From Flavobacteriales bacterium (lineage in GTDB: Bacteria; Bacteroidota; Bacteroidia; UBA10329), in NCBI GenBank assembly GCA_016124845.1, contig WGMW01000010.1, positions 1 to 64,000 of the forward strand: a stretch of 64,000 bases of DNA, read 5' to 3'. Every line of letters starts with the position of its first letter. Within the stretch, counting starts at the first letter, position 1. The translations under genes and the position numbers were made by a program. The notes below the pieces were generated by a model. It was not told the origin of the DNA, did no database searches, and worked only from the letters and a program-made list of their open reading frames with translations. This document shows positions 18,008 through 26,811 of the stretch, in pieces.

Positions 18008-19425
18008 CTTTTTGCCTGTTTGTAGTAATCTTCTAATCGGTTGTAGAGTTTGACCACTTCCTTCACCTTGGAAATGGGATTGTAAACAATGGTTCGCTCC
18101 AAGCGGAGAATGTCTTCTACCAACGCCAGATCGACCCGTGCCTTCTTAGAAATATGAAGGGCCGTTTGCTCGTCTTTCTTGTTGCGATTGTACCGGTAAT
18201 GCCTACGGTTGAAATTATCGAACATCCGCATCAGTTCCACCGCCAGAAACCGGCCGCTGGTGGCGTTGTGGTACAGCACGCCAAGCGACTTTGCAAATGC
18301 AATGGACGTATTCTCCACCGCTGGAATGATCGGTATGGGTTTCTGCTCGCGCTTGCTTCTGAACATCAGAAACAGAATGACCGAGGCAACCAACGTCAAC
18401 CACGCATATTTGAGCGGAGGATGTGCAAAAATGAATCGCAACGGGGTCCGTGCCTCATAGGTCTCTTCTCCGGGTTTGGGCCGATAGACCAAGTGATAGT
18501 CATCCCAAACAGATGGGCGGCTGCCCAAACTGGAAAGCACTTCGTTGGTGTACTCAAAACCGTCCTTCTTCATCAGGAAAAAGTTAGAGAACATGATGGG
18601 ATTGGTGTGCAGGTACAGTCGTCCTTTGCCAATATCTGTGGCCAAAAAGTTGATGAACATGGTGTCTTTTCCTGTTTCGGTGCGGAAAAAACCCATCACC
18701 TCCATGTATTCCCAATCTTGGGTCTCGGTTGTAAGGCTGTCTGAGGTTTCGGCCAAATATGTGCTGTCCTGTACCTGTCCGAGTGAATCGATGATCAGGT
18801 CAGCAACATAGGCCGTGTCTTCTTCAACCGATTCCGACACTTCCTCTTCCGAGTATTCCTCATCATATTCTTCGTCATCGTACTCATCATCAAAAACGTA
18901 ATTGGGGTCGGTGTTGATGAAACTCCACCATTTGTCGTCTATTCCAAACGGACCTTTATAACCATACTGGTGCGTATTGCCGAAGTTGGATGCCACCGGA
19001 AACACCGTTGAGCCTTCCGCCCAGTCCTCACCTCCAATGAAAATATTTCGGTCCGATGCCTCATCGAACAATTCTTGGGGCATTCGATTTGCGGCAATGA
19101 AAACGTTGTTTCCGCGTTCCATGAAATGGAAAAGGGCGGCCACCTCCGCAGAATCGAAATAGGCATTGTTTCCGAACAGGAAATAGTTGCAGCCCTGTGC
19201 CGTATCGAGCCAATCGGTTATCGGAATATCGGTGGTTATGAGTTCGCCTGTTGTTGATGAATCGAGCAACGCCTTGAACAGCGTCAGGTCGTAGGGTTCA
19301 TCAGCATGCGTACTGAGGGTTTCATTCCAGTTGTGTTTGGGCATGAGGAAATACACCAAGGCGATCATGCCTACCACCACCAACACAACAAGCACTATGA
19401 TGCCGATATTACTTCGGTTCCCCAT
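18004..19425 (-). CDS. DUF4350 domain membrane protein
   Basis: The open frame reaches 19485, but the ATG at 19425 starts directly before the first membrane helix (IGIIVLVVLVVVGMIALVYF) and avoids most of the overlap with the upstream gene, so it is preferred. The protein of about 473 residues has a periplasmic DUF4350-like region, a second helix (WLTLVASVILFLMF) near residue 350 and a cytoplasmic tail. A long aspartate/glutamate/tyrosine tract occurs at about residues 165-195, unusual inside the domain. It is a standard member of the Bacteroidota MoxR-DUF58 operon; its exact role is unknown. Confidence 0.8.
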   Translation of the reverse strand: MGNRSNIGIIVLVVLVVVGMIALVYFLMPKHNWNETLSTHADEPYDLTLFKALLDSSTTGELITTDIPITDWLDTAQGCNYFLFGNNAYFDSAEVAALFHFMERGNNVFIAANRMPQELFDEASDRNIFIGGEDWAEGSTVFPVASNFGNTHQYGYKGPFGIDDKWWSFINTDPNYVFDDEYDDEEYDEEYSEEEVSESVEEDTAYVADLIIDSLGQVQDSTYLAETSDSLTTETQDWEYMEVMGFFRTETGKDTMFINFLATDIGKGRLYLHTNPIMFSNFFLMKKDGFEYTNEVLSSLGSRPSVWDDYHLVYRPKPGEETYEARTPLRFIFAHPPLKYAWLTLVASVILFLMFRSKREQKPIPIIPAVENTSIAFAKSLGVLYHNATSGRFLAVELMRMFDNFNRRHYRYNRNKKDEQTALHISKKARVDLALVEDILRLERTIVYNPISKVKEVVKLYNRLEDYYKQAKR

Positions 19426-20059
19426 TGGCAATTGTTGAGTTGAGTTGATCGAGAGAGGCAATGATGCCACTGTACTGCGAAGCATCGATCAGCAATTCTC
19501 CATACCACACATCATCAAAGGTCTGCACCGCGCTTCTGAACATCCTAAAAATGTTCTCGTCCTGTAATTCGTGCAGATACTGTTCGTTGGTCTTCCGCTT
19601 TTTCCAAACGATCATGCGCGCATCGATCAAACTCTGTAGCACCATCAGAAACTTGATGCGCAGCGCCTTTTTAAAATCGGACATGGCCATGGCCTCCTCG
19701 TAGATCCTATTGAGCGTGACCATGGGCAAATTCTCTTCAGCCTCCTCCAACGTCTGCGCTTCTATGCGCTCATGTTTCACTTCCTCCACGGGTCGCGCGT
19801 TGCGCAGAATAAGCACAAGCAAAACCACCACTATGAGCACGACCATTCCATAGGCCACATACTTGAATCCGGAAAGATCAGGAAGCGTGGTCTCCTCAGC
19901 CTCACGGGGTTTGCGTTCCCTTTTCTTATCCGGCTCATAGTTCATGTTCTTGATGCTTTTCTCCCAGGCCGTCCTATCAAGTTGAAGCCCATCATCCTCC
20001 GCCTTTCCAACGGAAGCCAGCAACAGAAAAAACACACATAAAACCACGACCCTTTGCAT
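19409..20059 (-). CDS. DUF4129 domain protein
   Basis: A 216-residue membrane protein. It has a signal peptide (VVVLCVFFLLLASVGKA), a charged periplasmic segment, a membrane helix (YVAYGMVVLIVVVLLVLILR) and a C-terminal DUF4129-type helical domain (KKRKTNEQYLHEL, TFDDVWYGELLID). DUF4129 domains accompany MoxR-type operons and transglutaminase-like proteins; the function is unknown. It overlaps the SpoIIM gene by one base and the DUF4350 gene by 17 bases. Confidence 0.8.
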   Translation of the reverse strand: MQRVVVLCVFFLLLASVGKAEDDGLQLDRTAWEKSIKNMNYEPDKKRERKPREAEETTLPDLSGFKYVAYGMVVLIVVVLLVLILRNARPVEEVKHERIEAQTLEEAEENLPMVTLNRIYEEAMAMSDFKKALRIKFLMVLQSLIDARMIVWKKRKTNEQYLHELQDENIFRMFRSAVQTFDDVWYGELLIDASQYSGIIASLDQLNSTIANGEPK

Positions 20060-21918
20060 CAGCTGAACACGTCTTTTCTGAGAATCGTTACCGAATGCCG
20101 AGCGTCATCATCTCTTACAGGGAACAGCGCATCGATGCGCTGGCTCAATGAGGTTGCGGAGCGGATCTCCTTCAGGCTGTAGTAGCTCAAATGCATGGCG
20201 ATATGCACAAGTGCGCTGAAAAGGAACAGCGTTGCCGCTGCGATCATTGCGGGCATCAGATAAAGTGCCAGAACATCGCTATCTGGCACCACGAAATAAG
20301 AGATGAACTCTACCAGTAGATCGCCTACAAATTCGCGCGTAAGCAGGGCTACCAGCATTATGGCAAAGCCATAGAACGCCACCAGCGCAAGCAACTTGCC
20401 GTAGTTTCTGCCAAGCATCTGTCGGGTTATCGTCCACGGACTTTCACCTTTGCCGGTATGGAAGACAAGCACCAGTAGCAGCCCGATAACGGGATACAGG
20501 AACGCGAACAGGAACGTCACTCCCAAGTTGATAAGAACGGCCGTTTCAATGACCGCCAACAGAATGGAGATCAGTATCACATTCCTCCAATTGAATGTGA
20601 ACGTTGATGCTGCGCCTTCGGAACGGACGCGGTTCCAAACCGCCCAATGCGCAACCAGGAGCGAAGACAGAATGACGAGGAAACTACAGGCCATCCGTAT
20701 CACATTTCCATCGGTGTGCAGGTACCAAATAGACGCATTCATGGCATACGCGGTGCTGTTCATCTTACCCTCGGCATTCACTCCCAAAACCCACCAGACC
20801 ACGGTAAGCAATATGCCGAGACCTGACATGACCAACATGAGCAATCGTTTCTGGGCAAACAGAACCCGAATGGATTCCCAAAAAATGGCCGCGTTGGTCC
20901 GAATGCCTGTCAGTGAAAACTCGGAAGTGACCATGGGTTGTGCCGCCACGGATGGTGTCTCTTCTTCCCGTGTTTTGGCAACCATTCTCGGATAGACCAC
21001 GAAGTAGGTAAGGATGAACGTGAGCGAAATAAGAATGGACAACAACCGAATGCTCCAATGTGCATCGGTAAATCTTGTCACGTAAGCCTCAATGGCTCCC
21101 GAGAGCACCAACAGCGGCATAAGTCCGAGCATGATCATCAGGCTTTTGCGACCGTTGATTCTGAAGGAATCCAGCCGTGAATACGAACCGGGAAACAGAA
21201 TTCCTTTGGCAAGCACAAGACCAGCTGCACCGGCCAGCACGATGCACGAAATTTCAATCACCCCGTGCTGCCAAATGGTTAGAAACGACTCGAAGAACAG
21301 CCCTCGCTCAATGAAGAAATACTGGAAAACTCCCAGCATTACTCCGTTGTAGACGATGATAATGATGGTGCCGAACCCGATGAACAAACTGAGCACAAAG
21401 GTTCGGGCAGAGACCAAAATGTTGTTCAAGGTGATCTGAAAGAACATCTGCCCCATCTCGGGTCTCTTGTAAATGGCAAGCGGATCGCCTTTTTCAATGT
21501 TTTCCAGCGTGGTCTCTATGTATTCGGGGCCAAGAATGTAGGTGGCGAACGTCTTATCGTGCATACTGGAGAATATGCCGATGCCAATGGACACACATAG
21601 AATGATGAATGAAAGCAGAAACTGGCGCCTCCCTTCATAGATGGCCAATGGCAGATCGGTTTTCCAGAAGGCCACGATGTTCTTCCGGTAATTGCGCTGC
21701 GAGCGTTGCACCATAAGCGACAGGACCTCCACCACACCGTTGAGGTAGGCGCGCACCATCCGGTTCGGGTAGGTGGTGCGCGCAAACGAAAGGTCATCCA
21801 CCGAGTCGATATACAGATGCGTAATGCTGTCGGGCCTTGCTTCCGTGCCTCGTTGCAGTTCCGCTTCCAGATTCTGCCACTTCTCCTTATTTTGCTCGAT
21901 GAACTCGGTCTCCTTCAT
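20059..21918 (-). CDS. SpoIIM/DUF95 family integral membrane protein
   Basis: A 619-residue protein. A soluble helical N-terminus of about 95 residues is followed by a SpoIIM/DUF95-type membrane domain with several helices and the typical GxxLGxFQYFF-like segment (YNGVMLGVFQYFF, then LTIWQHGVIEISCIVLAGAAG). A second half has about six more helices. The name comes from stage II sporulation protein M, but in Bacteroidota it is a member of the MoxR operon, not a sporulation gene. It is the first gene of the operon, divergent from the RDD gene with only 49 bases between them. Confidence 0.83.
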   Translation of the reverse strand: MKETEFIEQNKEKWQNLEAELQRGTEARPDSITHLYIDSVDDLSFARTTYPNRMVRAYLNGVVEVLSLMVQRSQRNYRKNIVAFWKTDLPLAIYEGRRQFLLSFIILCVSIGIGIFSSMHDKTFATYILGPEYIETTLENIEKGDPLAIYKRPEMGQMFFQITLNNILVSARTFVLSLFIGFGTIIIIVYNGVMLGVFQYFFIERGLFFESFLTIWQHGVIEISCIVLAGAAGLVLAKGILFPGSYSRLDSFRINGRKSLMIMLGLMPLLVLSGAIEAYVTRFTDAHWSIRLLSILISLTFILTYFVVYPRMVAKTREEETPSVAAQPMVTSEFSLTGIRTNAAIFWESIRVLFAQKRLLMLVMSGLGILLTVVWWVLGVNAEGKMNSTAYAMNASIWYLHTDGNVIRMACSFLVILSSLLVAHWAVWNRVRSEGAASTFTFNWRNVILISILLAVIETAVLINLGVTFLFAFLYPVIGLLLVLVFHTGKGESPWTITRQMLGRNYGKLLALVAFYGFAIMLVALLTREFVGDLLVEFISYFVVPDSDVLALYLMPAMIAAATLFLFSALVHIAMHLSYYSLKEIRSATSLSQRIDALFPVRDDDARHSVTILRKDVFS

Positions 21919-21967
21919 TTAGCTAAGCGAACGATAAAAAAACATCTTTAAGCACTAACTTGCAACA

Positions 21968-22672
21968 ATGAGTGTACTTGAATTTGAGAATACACAGGGC
22001 ATTATGCTCACTTACAGCACGGCCTCTGTTCTCCATCGGCTTGCAAGTTATTTCATTGACATGGTAATACTTGGTGTTACATTGGCTTTTCTGAGCATTT
22101 TCATTGCCGCGTCTCAAACATTCGGTTTCGCCATCATGGCCTTGGTATTCATTTTCTACACGCTTTTAATGGAGATATTCAATGATGGGCGGTCGTTGGG
22201 AAAAATGGCATTGGGGCTGAAAGTGGTGCGGATCGATGGCAGACCCGTAACAGGTTATGACTGCCTCATGCGTTGGATGTTCCGTTGGGTGGACATTTAC
22301 ATGAGTTTGGGAAGTATGGCGGCAGTTCTTGTTTCGGCCACACCACGAAGCCAACGCATAGGTGACCTCTTGGCCGATACCACGGTCATCCACACCAAAA
22401 ATCTCCGTATTCCGCTAAAACGCTTGATGGACCTCAACAGGCTTTCTTCTTACAAACCTGTTTACAATGGCGCGGCCCAACTGAGCGAGGAGCAAGTACT
22501 GCTTGCCAAAGAAACCATGCAGCGCAGCCTCAAATACAAGAATCAATCTCACAAGGAGGCATTGCACACGGTTGCCGATCGGATTGCGGACATTCTTGGC
22601 GCTCCAAGACCTGAAAATGCACAGCAGTTTCTCCAAACGGTCATTAAAGATTATATCGCGCTTACGCGGTAA
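21968..22672 (+). CDS. RDD family membrane protein
   Basis: A 234-residue protein with the RDD domain in its first about 140 residues: the start segment TASVLHRLASYFIDMVILGV holds the family's R and D, and SLGKMALGLKVVRIDGRPVT and RSQRIGDLLADTTVI are characteristic. The C-terminal about 90 residues are soluble and helical. RDD proteins are small membrane proteins of uncertain role, some linked to ion transport. It is divergent from the SpoIIM/MoxR operon, the usual arrangement in this phylum. Confidence 0.88.
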   Translation: MSVLEFENTQGIMLTYSTASVLHRLASYFIDMVILGVTLAFLSIFIAASQTFGFAIMALVFIFYTLLMEIFNDGRSLGKMALGLKVVRIDGRPVTGYDCLMRWMFRWVDIYMSLGSMAAVLVSATPRSQRIGDLLADTTVIHTKNLRIPLKRLMDLNRLSSYKPVYNGAAQLSEEQVLLAKETMQRSLKYKNQSHKEALHTVADRIADILGAPRPENAQQFLQTVIKDYIALTR

Positions 22673-22793
22673 CCCTATTTAGGAACCCTGATCACGTAAG
22701 TATCGGTCCACTTGTCATGCCACATGATACCGGAAGAGGAAAACCCGGAAAAGAATTCGAACGGCTCCGCTCCGGAAAGACTTCGCCTTAAAG

Positions 22794-22917
22794 CCGTTCT
22801 GGAGCTTGCAAAGGCGGGGATTTTTAGCACAAAATCCAGTGGAATTACTGCTGTTGAACCTTTCACAAATGTTCAATCTAAGCTCTTAAGCCCCGCTTTT
22901 GGCAAACCCTTGTTACC
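22794..22917. repeat. Imperfect long inverted repeat, left flank of cassette-like patch
   Basis: GCTTGCAAAGGCGGGG (22804-22819) pairs with CCCCGCTTTTGGCAAAC (22891-22907), leaving a loop of about 70 bases. GTTACC follows at 22912, inside the stop codon of the next gene. The shape recalls an attC site of an integron cassette, but the outer core sites do not match the attC consensus well. On the minus strand, 22675-22866 is open and reads like a protein C-terminus (IMWHDKWTDTYVIRVPK); I treat it as a possible remnant, not a gene. Confidence 0.4.
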
Positions 22918-23578
22918 TGCTGGCTTTTCGTAATTCATCGTTTTTAATCAACAAAATTTTCCCGGTTCCAATTACTTTGTCACCTTCTAAAAATTCAAAA
23001 TTGCTTCCTTCTATCAATTTTCCATTCAAATGGGCCTTGGTCGCCAACTTAATTAAAGCATTTAAATTGTCGCCTGGAAAAGCCATTTTATTGTCTACGT
23101 ATGTTTGTTGCCCCGAAGTTTGCATTTCTGTAAAGCCGAATTTCACTTGAGGTCTATATCCACTTATAGCAAAACTTGTCCTTCCTCCATCTTCTGTTTT
23201 CTTAAAACAAAGCCGAGCAACAAAGTCACAGTCATTCTCTTCACATTCAAGTCTATTAGCACAAAATATTTCATACGCTTCGCCTTCAATTTCGCCACAT
23301 TCAGAAATTATTTTACCATCCTCCCCTGTTATTGTAAAGGTCTCTTGTCTTTCACCAATAGAAGCAGAACCGTCAAGCCCTAACAAAACTCCATAAAATG
23401 TGTCCGTCAATAGTGCTGAAATAATATGTCTTAGTTTTTCGGTTTGTTGTTCGTCTAAGTTTAGGTCTTGAGTCTTAGTTGAAACATAGCTTCGTAAATC
23501 CTGCCCGAAGTCAAGCGAACTTTCAATAATTCGCTTTCTTTCATTGTAGAAATTCTTTACAAATTCTTCTGATGTCAT
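22913..23578 (-). CDS. Protein with C-terminal EF-Tu domain 3-like barrel
   Basis: A 221-residue soluble protein. The open frame continues to 23746, but ATG at 23578 begins the conserved-looking part and lies outside the flanking inverted repeat. Residues 1-115 are helical and of no family I know. Residues about 118-212 resemble domain 3 of elongation factor Tu: DGGRTSF, SGYRPQ (139-144), MAFPGDN (165-171) and KVIGTGKILLI match EF-Tu's GGRHTPFFSGYRPQ, MVMPGDN and GAGVV in order and spacing. There is no GTPase domain, so this is not EF-Tu. The gene is clearly more AT-rich than its neighbours and is bounded by inverted repeats on both sides, which suggests acquisition as a cassette. Confidence 0.7.
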   Translation of the reverse strand: MTSEEFVKNFYNERKRIIESSLDFGQDLRSYVSTKTQDLNLDEQQTEKLRHIISALLTDTFYGVLLGLDGSASIGERQETFTITGEDGKIISECGEIEGEAYEIFCANRLECEENDCDFVARLCFKKTEDGGRTSFAISGYRPQVKFGFTEMQTSGQQTYVDNKMAFPGDNLNALIKLATKAHLNGKLIEGSNFEFLEGDKVIGTGKILLIKNDELRKASR

Positions 23579-23610
23579 ATTCTCTGTTGTATCGTTCTGT
23601 TGTGCTGGCA

Positions 23611-23655
23611 GGCAACTGTGGCGTTTACTACCATCGTTCCTGTAACGTACTTGCC
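23611..23655. repeat. Short imperfect inverted repeat, right flank of cassette-like patch
   Basis: GGCAACTGTGGCGTTTAC (23611-23628) and GTAACGTACTTGCC (23642-23655) form an imperfect hairpin just upstream of the EF-Tu-domain gene's start. It lies at the right border of the AT-rich patch. No gene is seen from 23656 to 23904. Confidence 0.35.
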
Positions 23656-23904
23656 AAGACTTCTGCTGGTCAGACCTTCCCAAACAGTAAAGTAGGTTAC
23701 AAGAGAAAATATTCCGATCAGTCTGTCCACCAGGGATTATCATCAAGATCTATGATCTCTTCACTCATAGCTTCGAATTTTCAGGCAAAATAATAAAGTC
23801 ATTGACGTTTTCAACAAGGCCACATCGAATGCCTCCGTTCAACTATTGCACTCAAATAATACCCAACCTTTAACTTTACGTGCTTCAATCTAAATCCAAG
23901 TTCC

Positions 23905-25005
23905 ATGAAAAAACTGTTACTCCTTATCATCACTGCTCTGTCGTTCAGCTACAGCCAAGCACAGGTCTGTAACCCGGATATGACCTATGCTTCATCTGGT
24001 CCGGGCGTTTATCCCTTCACCATTGCAACGCCCGATTGCAGCGATACGCTCGGTTTCAAGACCATCGTAAGCATTTCAGACACTACGGTTCATGTTACCA
24101 GCCCTATAACACTTGATGTTTCCATCTACTACGACTCTACACGGGTGGTAAGTGTATCTGGGCTTCCTACCGGCCTGTATTTTGGAACGGACGTGGACGG
24201 CATGGCCAACTCATTTGCGCCTTATGGAGCTTGGGTCAACAGCGGTACGGTTCCGAATGTGACCCCTGCGATTGGTTGCGTTTATGTGCATGGAAGTCCA
24301 GCAGCATGGCAAGCTGCGCAGTTGGGAGGAGATACCGGTGTTTACGTACTGCAAGTTGAGTATGATGCACGCATTGTACAGACCGTTCCAGATGTAAGTG
24401 CATTCGGTATTCCTAATGGAACATGGCTTTCGGATGTGGATCCGCAGTATGGTGGTGGTTCCATCATAATCCAAGTTCCAATGGACACAGATCCGATCAC
24501 CGACCTTCAGGTACCGACCGTTTCAGGAAATGCCTCTGCTTTTTTGAACACTTCCGAGACGTACACCGCTTCATCTGGCGCAGCATCTTACAACTGGACG
24601 GTTGATGGCGGCACCATTCAAAGTGGCCAGGGAACAGAATCCGTGACCGTGATCTGGGACGGTGGCGTTTCTGATGGCAGCGTAACGGTTGAAGTTGGCG
24701 ATGGCGAAGGCTGCACCAAATCTCAGACCTACGATGTGGCTGTTGCCGGAGTTGGGATTTCCGAAGCCGATATTCTCAACACACATATTTTCCCAAACCC
24801 AAGCACCGGTATTTTCAATGTAGGTGTTGAAACCAACGGAGCAGTTCAACTGACCGTTTTCGACCTATCTGGCAAACTGATCCGTACCGAACAGTTCAGC
24901 GGTTCGGTTTATCGAATGGATGCCTCCGAACTTCCTGCTGGAGCATATCTGTTGAAACTGCAAACCGAAGAAGGCACTTCCGTCAGCAGGATCATCATCG
25001 AGTAA
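23905..25005 (+). CDS. T9SS-secreted protein with PKD-like domain (paralogue 4)
   Basis: A 366-residue exported protein, the dispersed fourth member of the family at 11359-15540. It has a signal peptide (KKLLLLIITALSFSYSQAQ), the shared N-terminal domain (VCNPDMTYASSGPGVYPF), a PKD-like segment (YNWTVDGGTIQSGQGTESVT) and a T9SS type A sorting domain (IFPNPSTGIFNVGV). Domain order is the same as in paralogue 1. Unlike the other three, its sorting domain has its own sequence, so it has escaped the homogenisation seen there. A strong terminator follows. Confidence 0.87.
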   Translation: MKKLLLLIITALSFSYSQAQVCNPDMTYASSGPGVYPFTIATPDCSDTLGFKTIVSISDTTVHVTSPITLDVSIYYDSTRVVSVSGLPTGLYFGTDVDGMANSFAPYGAWVNSGTVPNVTPAIGCVYVHGSPAAWQAAQLGGDTGVYVLQVEYDARIVQTVPDVSAFGIPNGTWLSDVDPQYGGGSIIIQVPMDTDPITDLQVPTVSGNASAFLNTSETYTASSGAASYNWTVDGGTIQSGQGTESVTVIWDGGVSDGSVTVEVGDGEGCTKSQTYDVAVAGVGISEADILNTHIFPNPSTGIFNVGVETNGAVQLTVFDLSGKLIRTEQFSGSVYRMDASELPAGAYLLKLQTEEGTSVSRIIIE

Positions 25006-25026
25006 TTCAATTGAATTCTAAGGGAA

Positions 25027-25057
25027 AGTCCCGCCAGTTTTTGGCGGGACTTTTTTT
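25027..25057. terminator. Rho-independent terminator between convergent genes
   Basis: The stem AGTCCCGCCA/TGGCGGGACT encloses a GTTTT loop and is followed by seven T. It serves the plus-strand gene; the convergent gene stops at 25056. Confidence 0.88.
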
Positions 25058-26657
25058 ATTCCACCAAAGGAATTTTCAGTTGTTTTCGGAATGTCGTTCC
25101 TTCAACGGAAAGAACATACAATCCTCGTGATAGGCCAACGGTTGGCAGAGTCGTCCTCAAGGTCTGTTGAACGAAGGTTTTTCGCATGATCTCTTTTCCA
25201 TCCACCGAACGAAGAACCAGATCGAACCGTTCGTTTGTGGGAAAACCGACCTCAACGGTCAGTTGGTCTTTGGCCGGAACGGGATATGCTTTGAATGTTA
25301 TTTGGGTTGTACCAAAATCTTTTGAGACACCAGTTCCGATATCCGATGTATTGAAAGAATATAAAGGATGTGTCAGATTTTGAATGGTGTCCAGACATCG
25401 GTAGTCGACAAACGGCTTACGGACACGAAGCTTGATCACAACATCCGATTCCAACAAATTATGTCCATCCTCCAGCAAAGGTATTGCAACCCACATGGCA
25501 TCTTTATAGACCCTCCGCTTGGCCGGATCGCCTGGATTAAAACCATTCTCCGACAATTTGGAATAGATGAATGAACCCTCATCGTAAAGTGGAACATCAT
25601 CATTTGGGGAATCTCCATTGTGACCGAAAACATAGATATAATGACCACCTCCGAGAATCGGGTCTCCCGTGGGCGTGCCCACAGTTGATGTCGGATTCCA
25701 AACCATGTCTGCGCCATTGTCGGCCTGTAACCATGAATTCTCCCCGAAAGCCATGTTTAAGCGTTCCCCAGTTTCGAGGTTTACCGCATATCCTGGAAAC
25801 CAACTCATGCCCATAGTACCAGAGCCATCTGGAAGGCCATCCTTGCCAACCGAAGGAGACATACGAAGGTTGAATCTGTCGGTATTGCCAACCGAAGGCA
25901 AGTAACTGTCGGCAATTTCCAGTACTGGACATCTCGTCCATTTATTCTGATCGGAAGTTATTACAACATCTACGGAACTAAGATTATCGAGCTTATTCAA
26001 GGATTTGAATTTGTTCCACGAAGGGGAGGCTACACTATCAGCGTCACTTGCCAATCTCCATGGGGCCCAAGTCCCGTCAAGGATTCGTTCCAGGCAACTT
26101 GCCGTATCAGCATCGTAATCTACCAGCCCACTGGATGGGGGCCATATCCAATTAGAATACTGCAATGATGTACCCGAATCACTAAGAAAGCCCAACCAGG
26201 GAGTTCCACTAAATTCCAACGAACAGTCCAGCATATAGTCGCATTCCTCATTCCATCCTTCAACCTGCTTTACCTGAACAAGAAGACCCCATTGCGAGAT
26301 GATCTGCTCGGCACCAACACCAATGGTTGTGTTTGAGTAAACGGTATCATTCCCACCTGCCACATACATTTTCCACCCACAAGAATCCGCTACACCATCA
26401 AGTGAAATGAACATCTCCGCATTCGGAACAACGGAAGGGTCTATAATTTCAACTCTAACCGGGCCTTTGTTAAAGTCGTATGTAGGTTGAAAAACCCTAT
26501 CCCCTGTCGTTTGGAACAACGAATCATGAACTCCTGAGACAAAATCAAGCGTTCTTCCCATGTTCCCCGAACCTTCGATTCGTTTGATTTTGAAGGTGGA
26601 TTGTGCACTTGTTACAGCGGTTAGGAACAACAGAAAGAGGAGGTTCAAAAGTTTCAT
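25056..26657 (-). CDS. Large T9SS-secreted protein of unknown function
   Basis: A 533-residue exported protein with a signal peptide (MKLLNLLFLLFLTAVTSAQ). A central region of about 420 residues, rich in Trp and Asp and with no domain I recognise, contains phrases typical of extracellular beta-structure (LGGGHYIYVFGHNGDSPNDD). It ends in a T9SS type A sorting domain (FKAYPVPAKDQLTVEVGF, then GLYVLSVEGTTFRKQLKIPL). Its promoter region faces the TetR operators at 26748-26801, about 90-145 bases upstream of its start, so control by that repressor is possible. Confidence 0.8.
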   Translation of the reverse strand: MKLLNLLFLLFLTAVTSAQSTFKIKRIEGSGNMGRTLDFVSGVHDSLFQTTGDRVFQPTYDFNKGPVRVEIIDPSVVPNAEMFISLDGVADSCGWKMYVAGGNDTVYSNTTIGVGAEQIISQWGLLVQVKQVEGWNEECDYMLDCSLEFSGTPWLGFLSDSGTSLQYSNWIWPPSSGLVDYDADTASCLERILDGTWAPWRLASDADSVASPSWNKFKSLNKLDNLSSVDVVITSDQNKWTRCPVLEIADSYLPSVGNTDRFNLRMSPSVGKDGLPDGSGTMGMSWFPGYAVNLETGERLNMAFGENSWLQADNGADMVWNPTSTVGTPTGDPILGGGHYIYVFGHNGDSPNDDVPLYDEGSFIYSKLSENGFNPGDPAKRRVYKDAMWVAIPLLEDGHNLLESDVVIKLRVRKPFVDYRCLDTIQNLTHPLYSFNTSDIGTGVSKDFGTTQITFKAYPVPAKDQLTVEVGFPTNERFDLVLRSVDGKEIMRKTFVQQTLRTTLPTVGLSRGLYVLSVEGTTFRKQLKIPLVE

Positions 26658-26747
26658 GATTTCAAGTTCATGGATGCCCGTGTCTTATCCAAACAACTGA
26701 CTGCCAGTTTACTCCAATAAATTACACTCCTAACCAAAATTTTACAT

Positions 26748-26761
26748 TGACCGTTTGGTCA
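26748..26761. promoter_or_regulatory. Putative TetR operator, copy 1
   Basis: TGACCGTTTGGTCA is a near-perfect palindrome with TGACC/GGTCA arms and a GTTT centre. The same 14-mer recurs 40 bases downstream, on the same face of the helix. Confidence 0.75.
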
Positions 26762-26787
26762 GTTAAAAAATTTACCATTCCTTTGAC

Positions 26788-26801
26788 TGACCGTTTGGTC
26801 A
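26788..26801. promoter_or_regulatory. Putative TetR operator, copy 2
   Basis: An identical TGACCGTTTGGTCA, ending 10 bases before the ATG of the microprotein gene that is coupled to tetR. Position and symmetry fit autorepression of the downstream operon. Confidence 0.75.
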
Positions 26802-26811
26802 ACCAATAACA

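Noticed and set aside
20059-21918. Sporulation gene
   Set aside because: The SpoIIM name is a family label; the context is the Bacteroidota MoxR operon and no other sporulation genes are seen.
22675-22866. 63-codon minus-strand frame after the RDD gene
   Set aside because: Its end looks like a protein C-terminus, but most of the frame lies in the inverted repeat; noted only as a possible remnant.
22913-23578. Elongation factor Tu or a fragment of tuf
   Set aside because: Only domain 3 motifs are present, the N-terminal half is unrelated and there is no GTPase motif.
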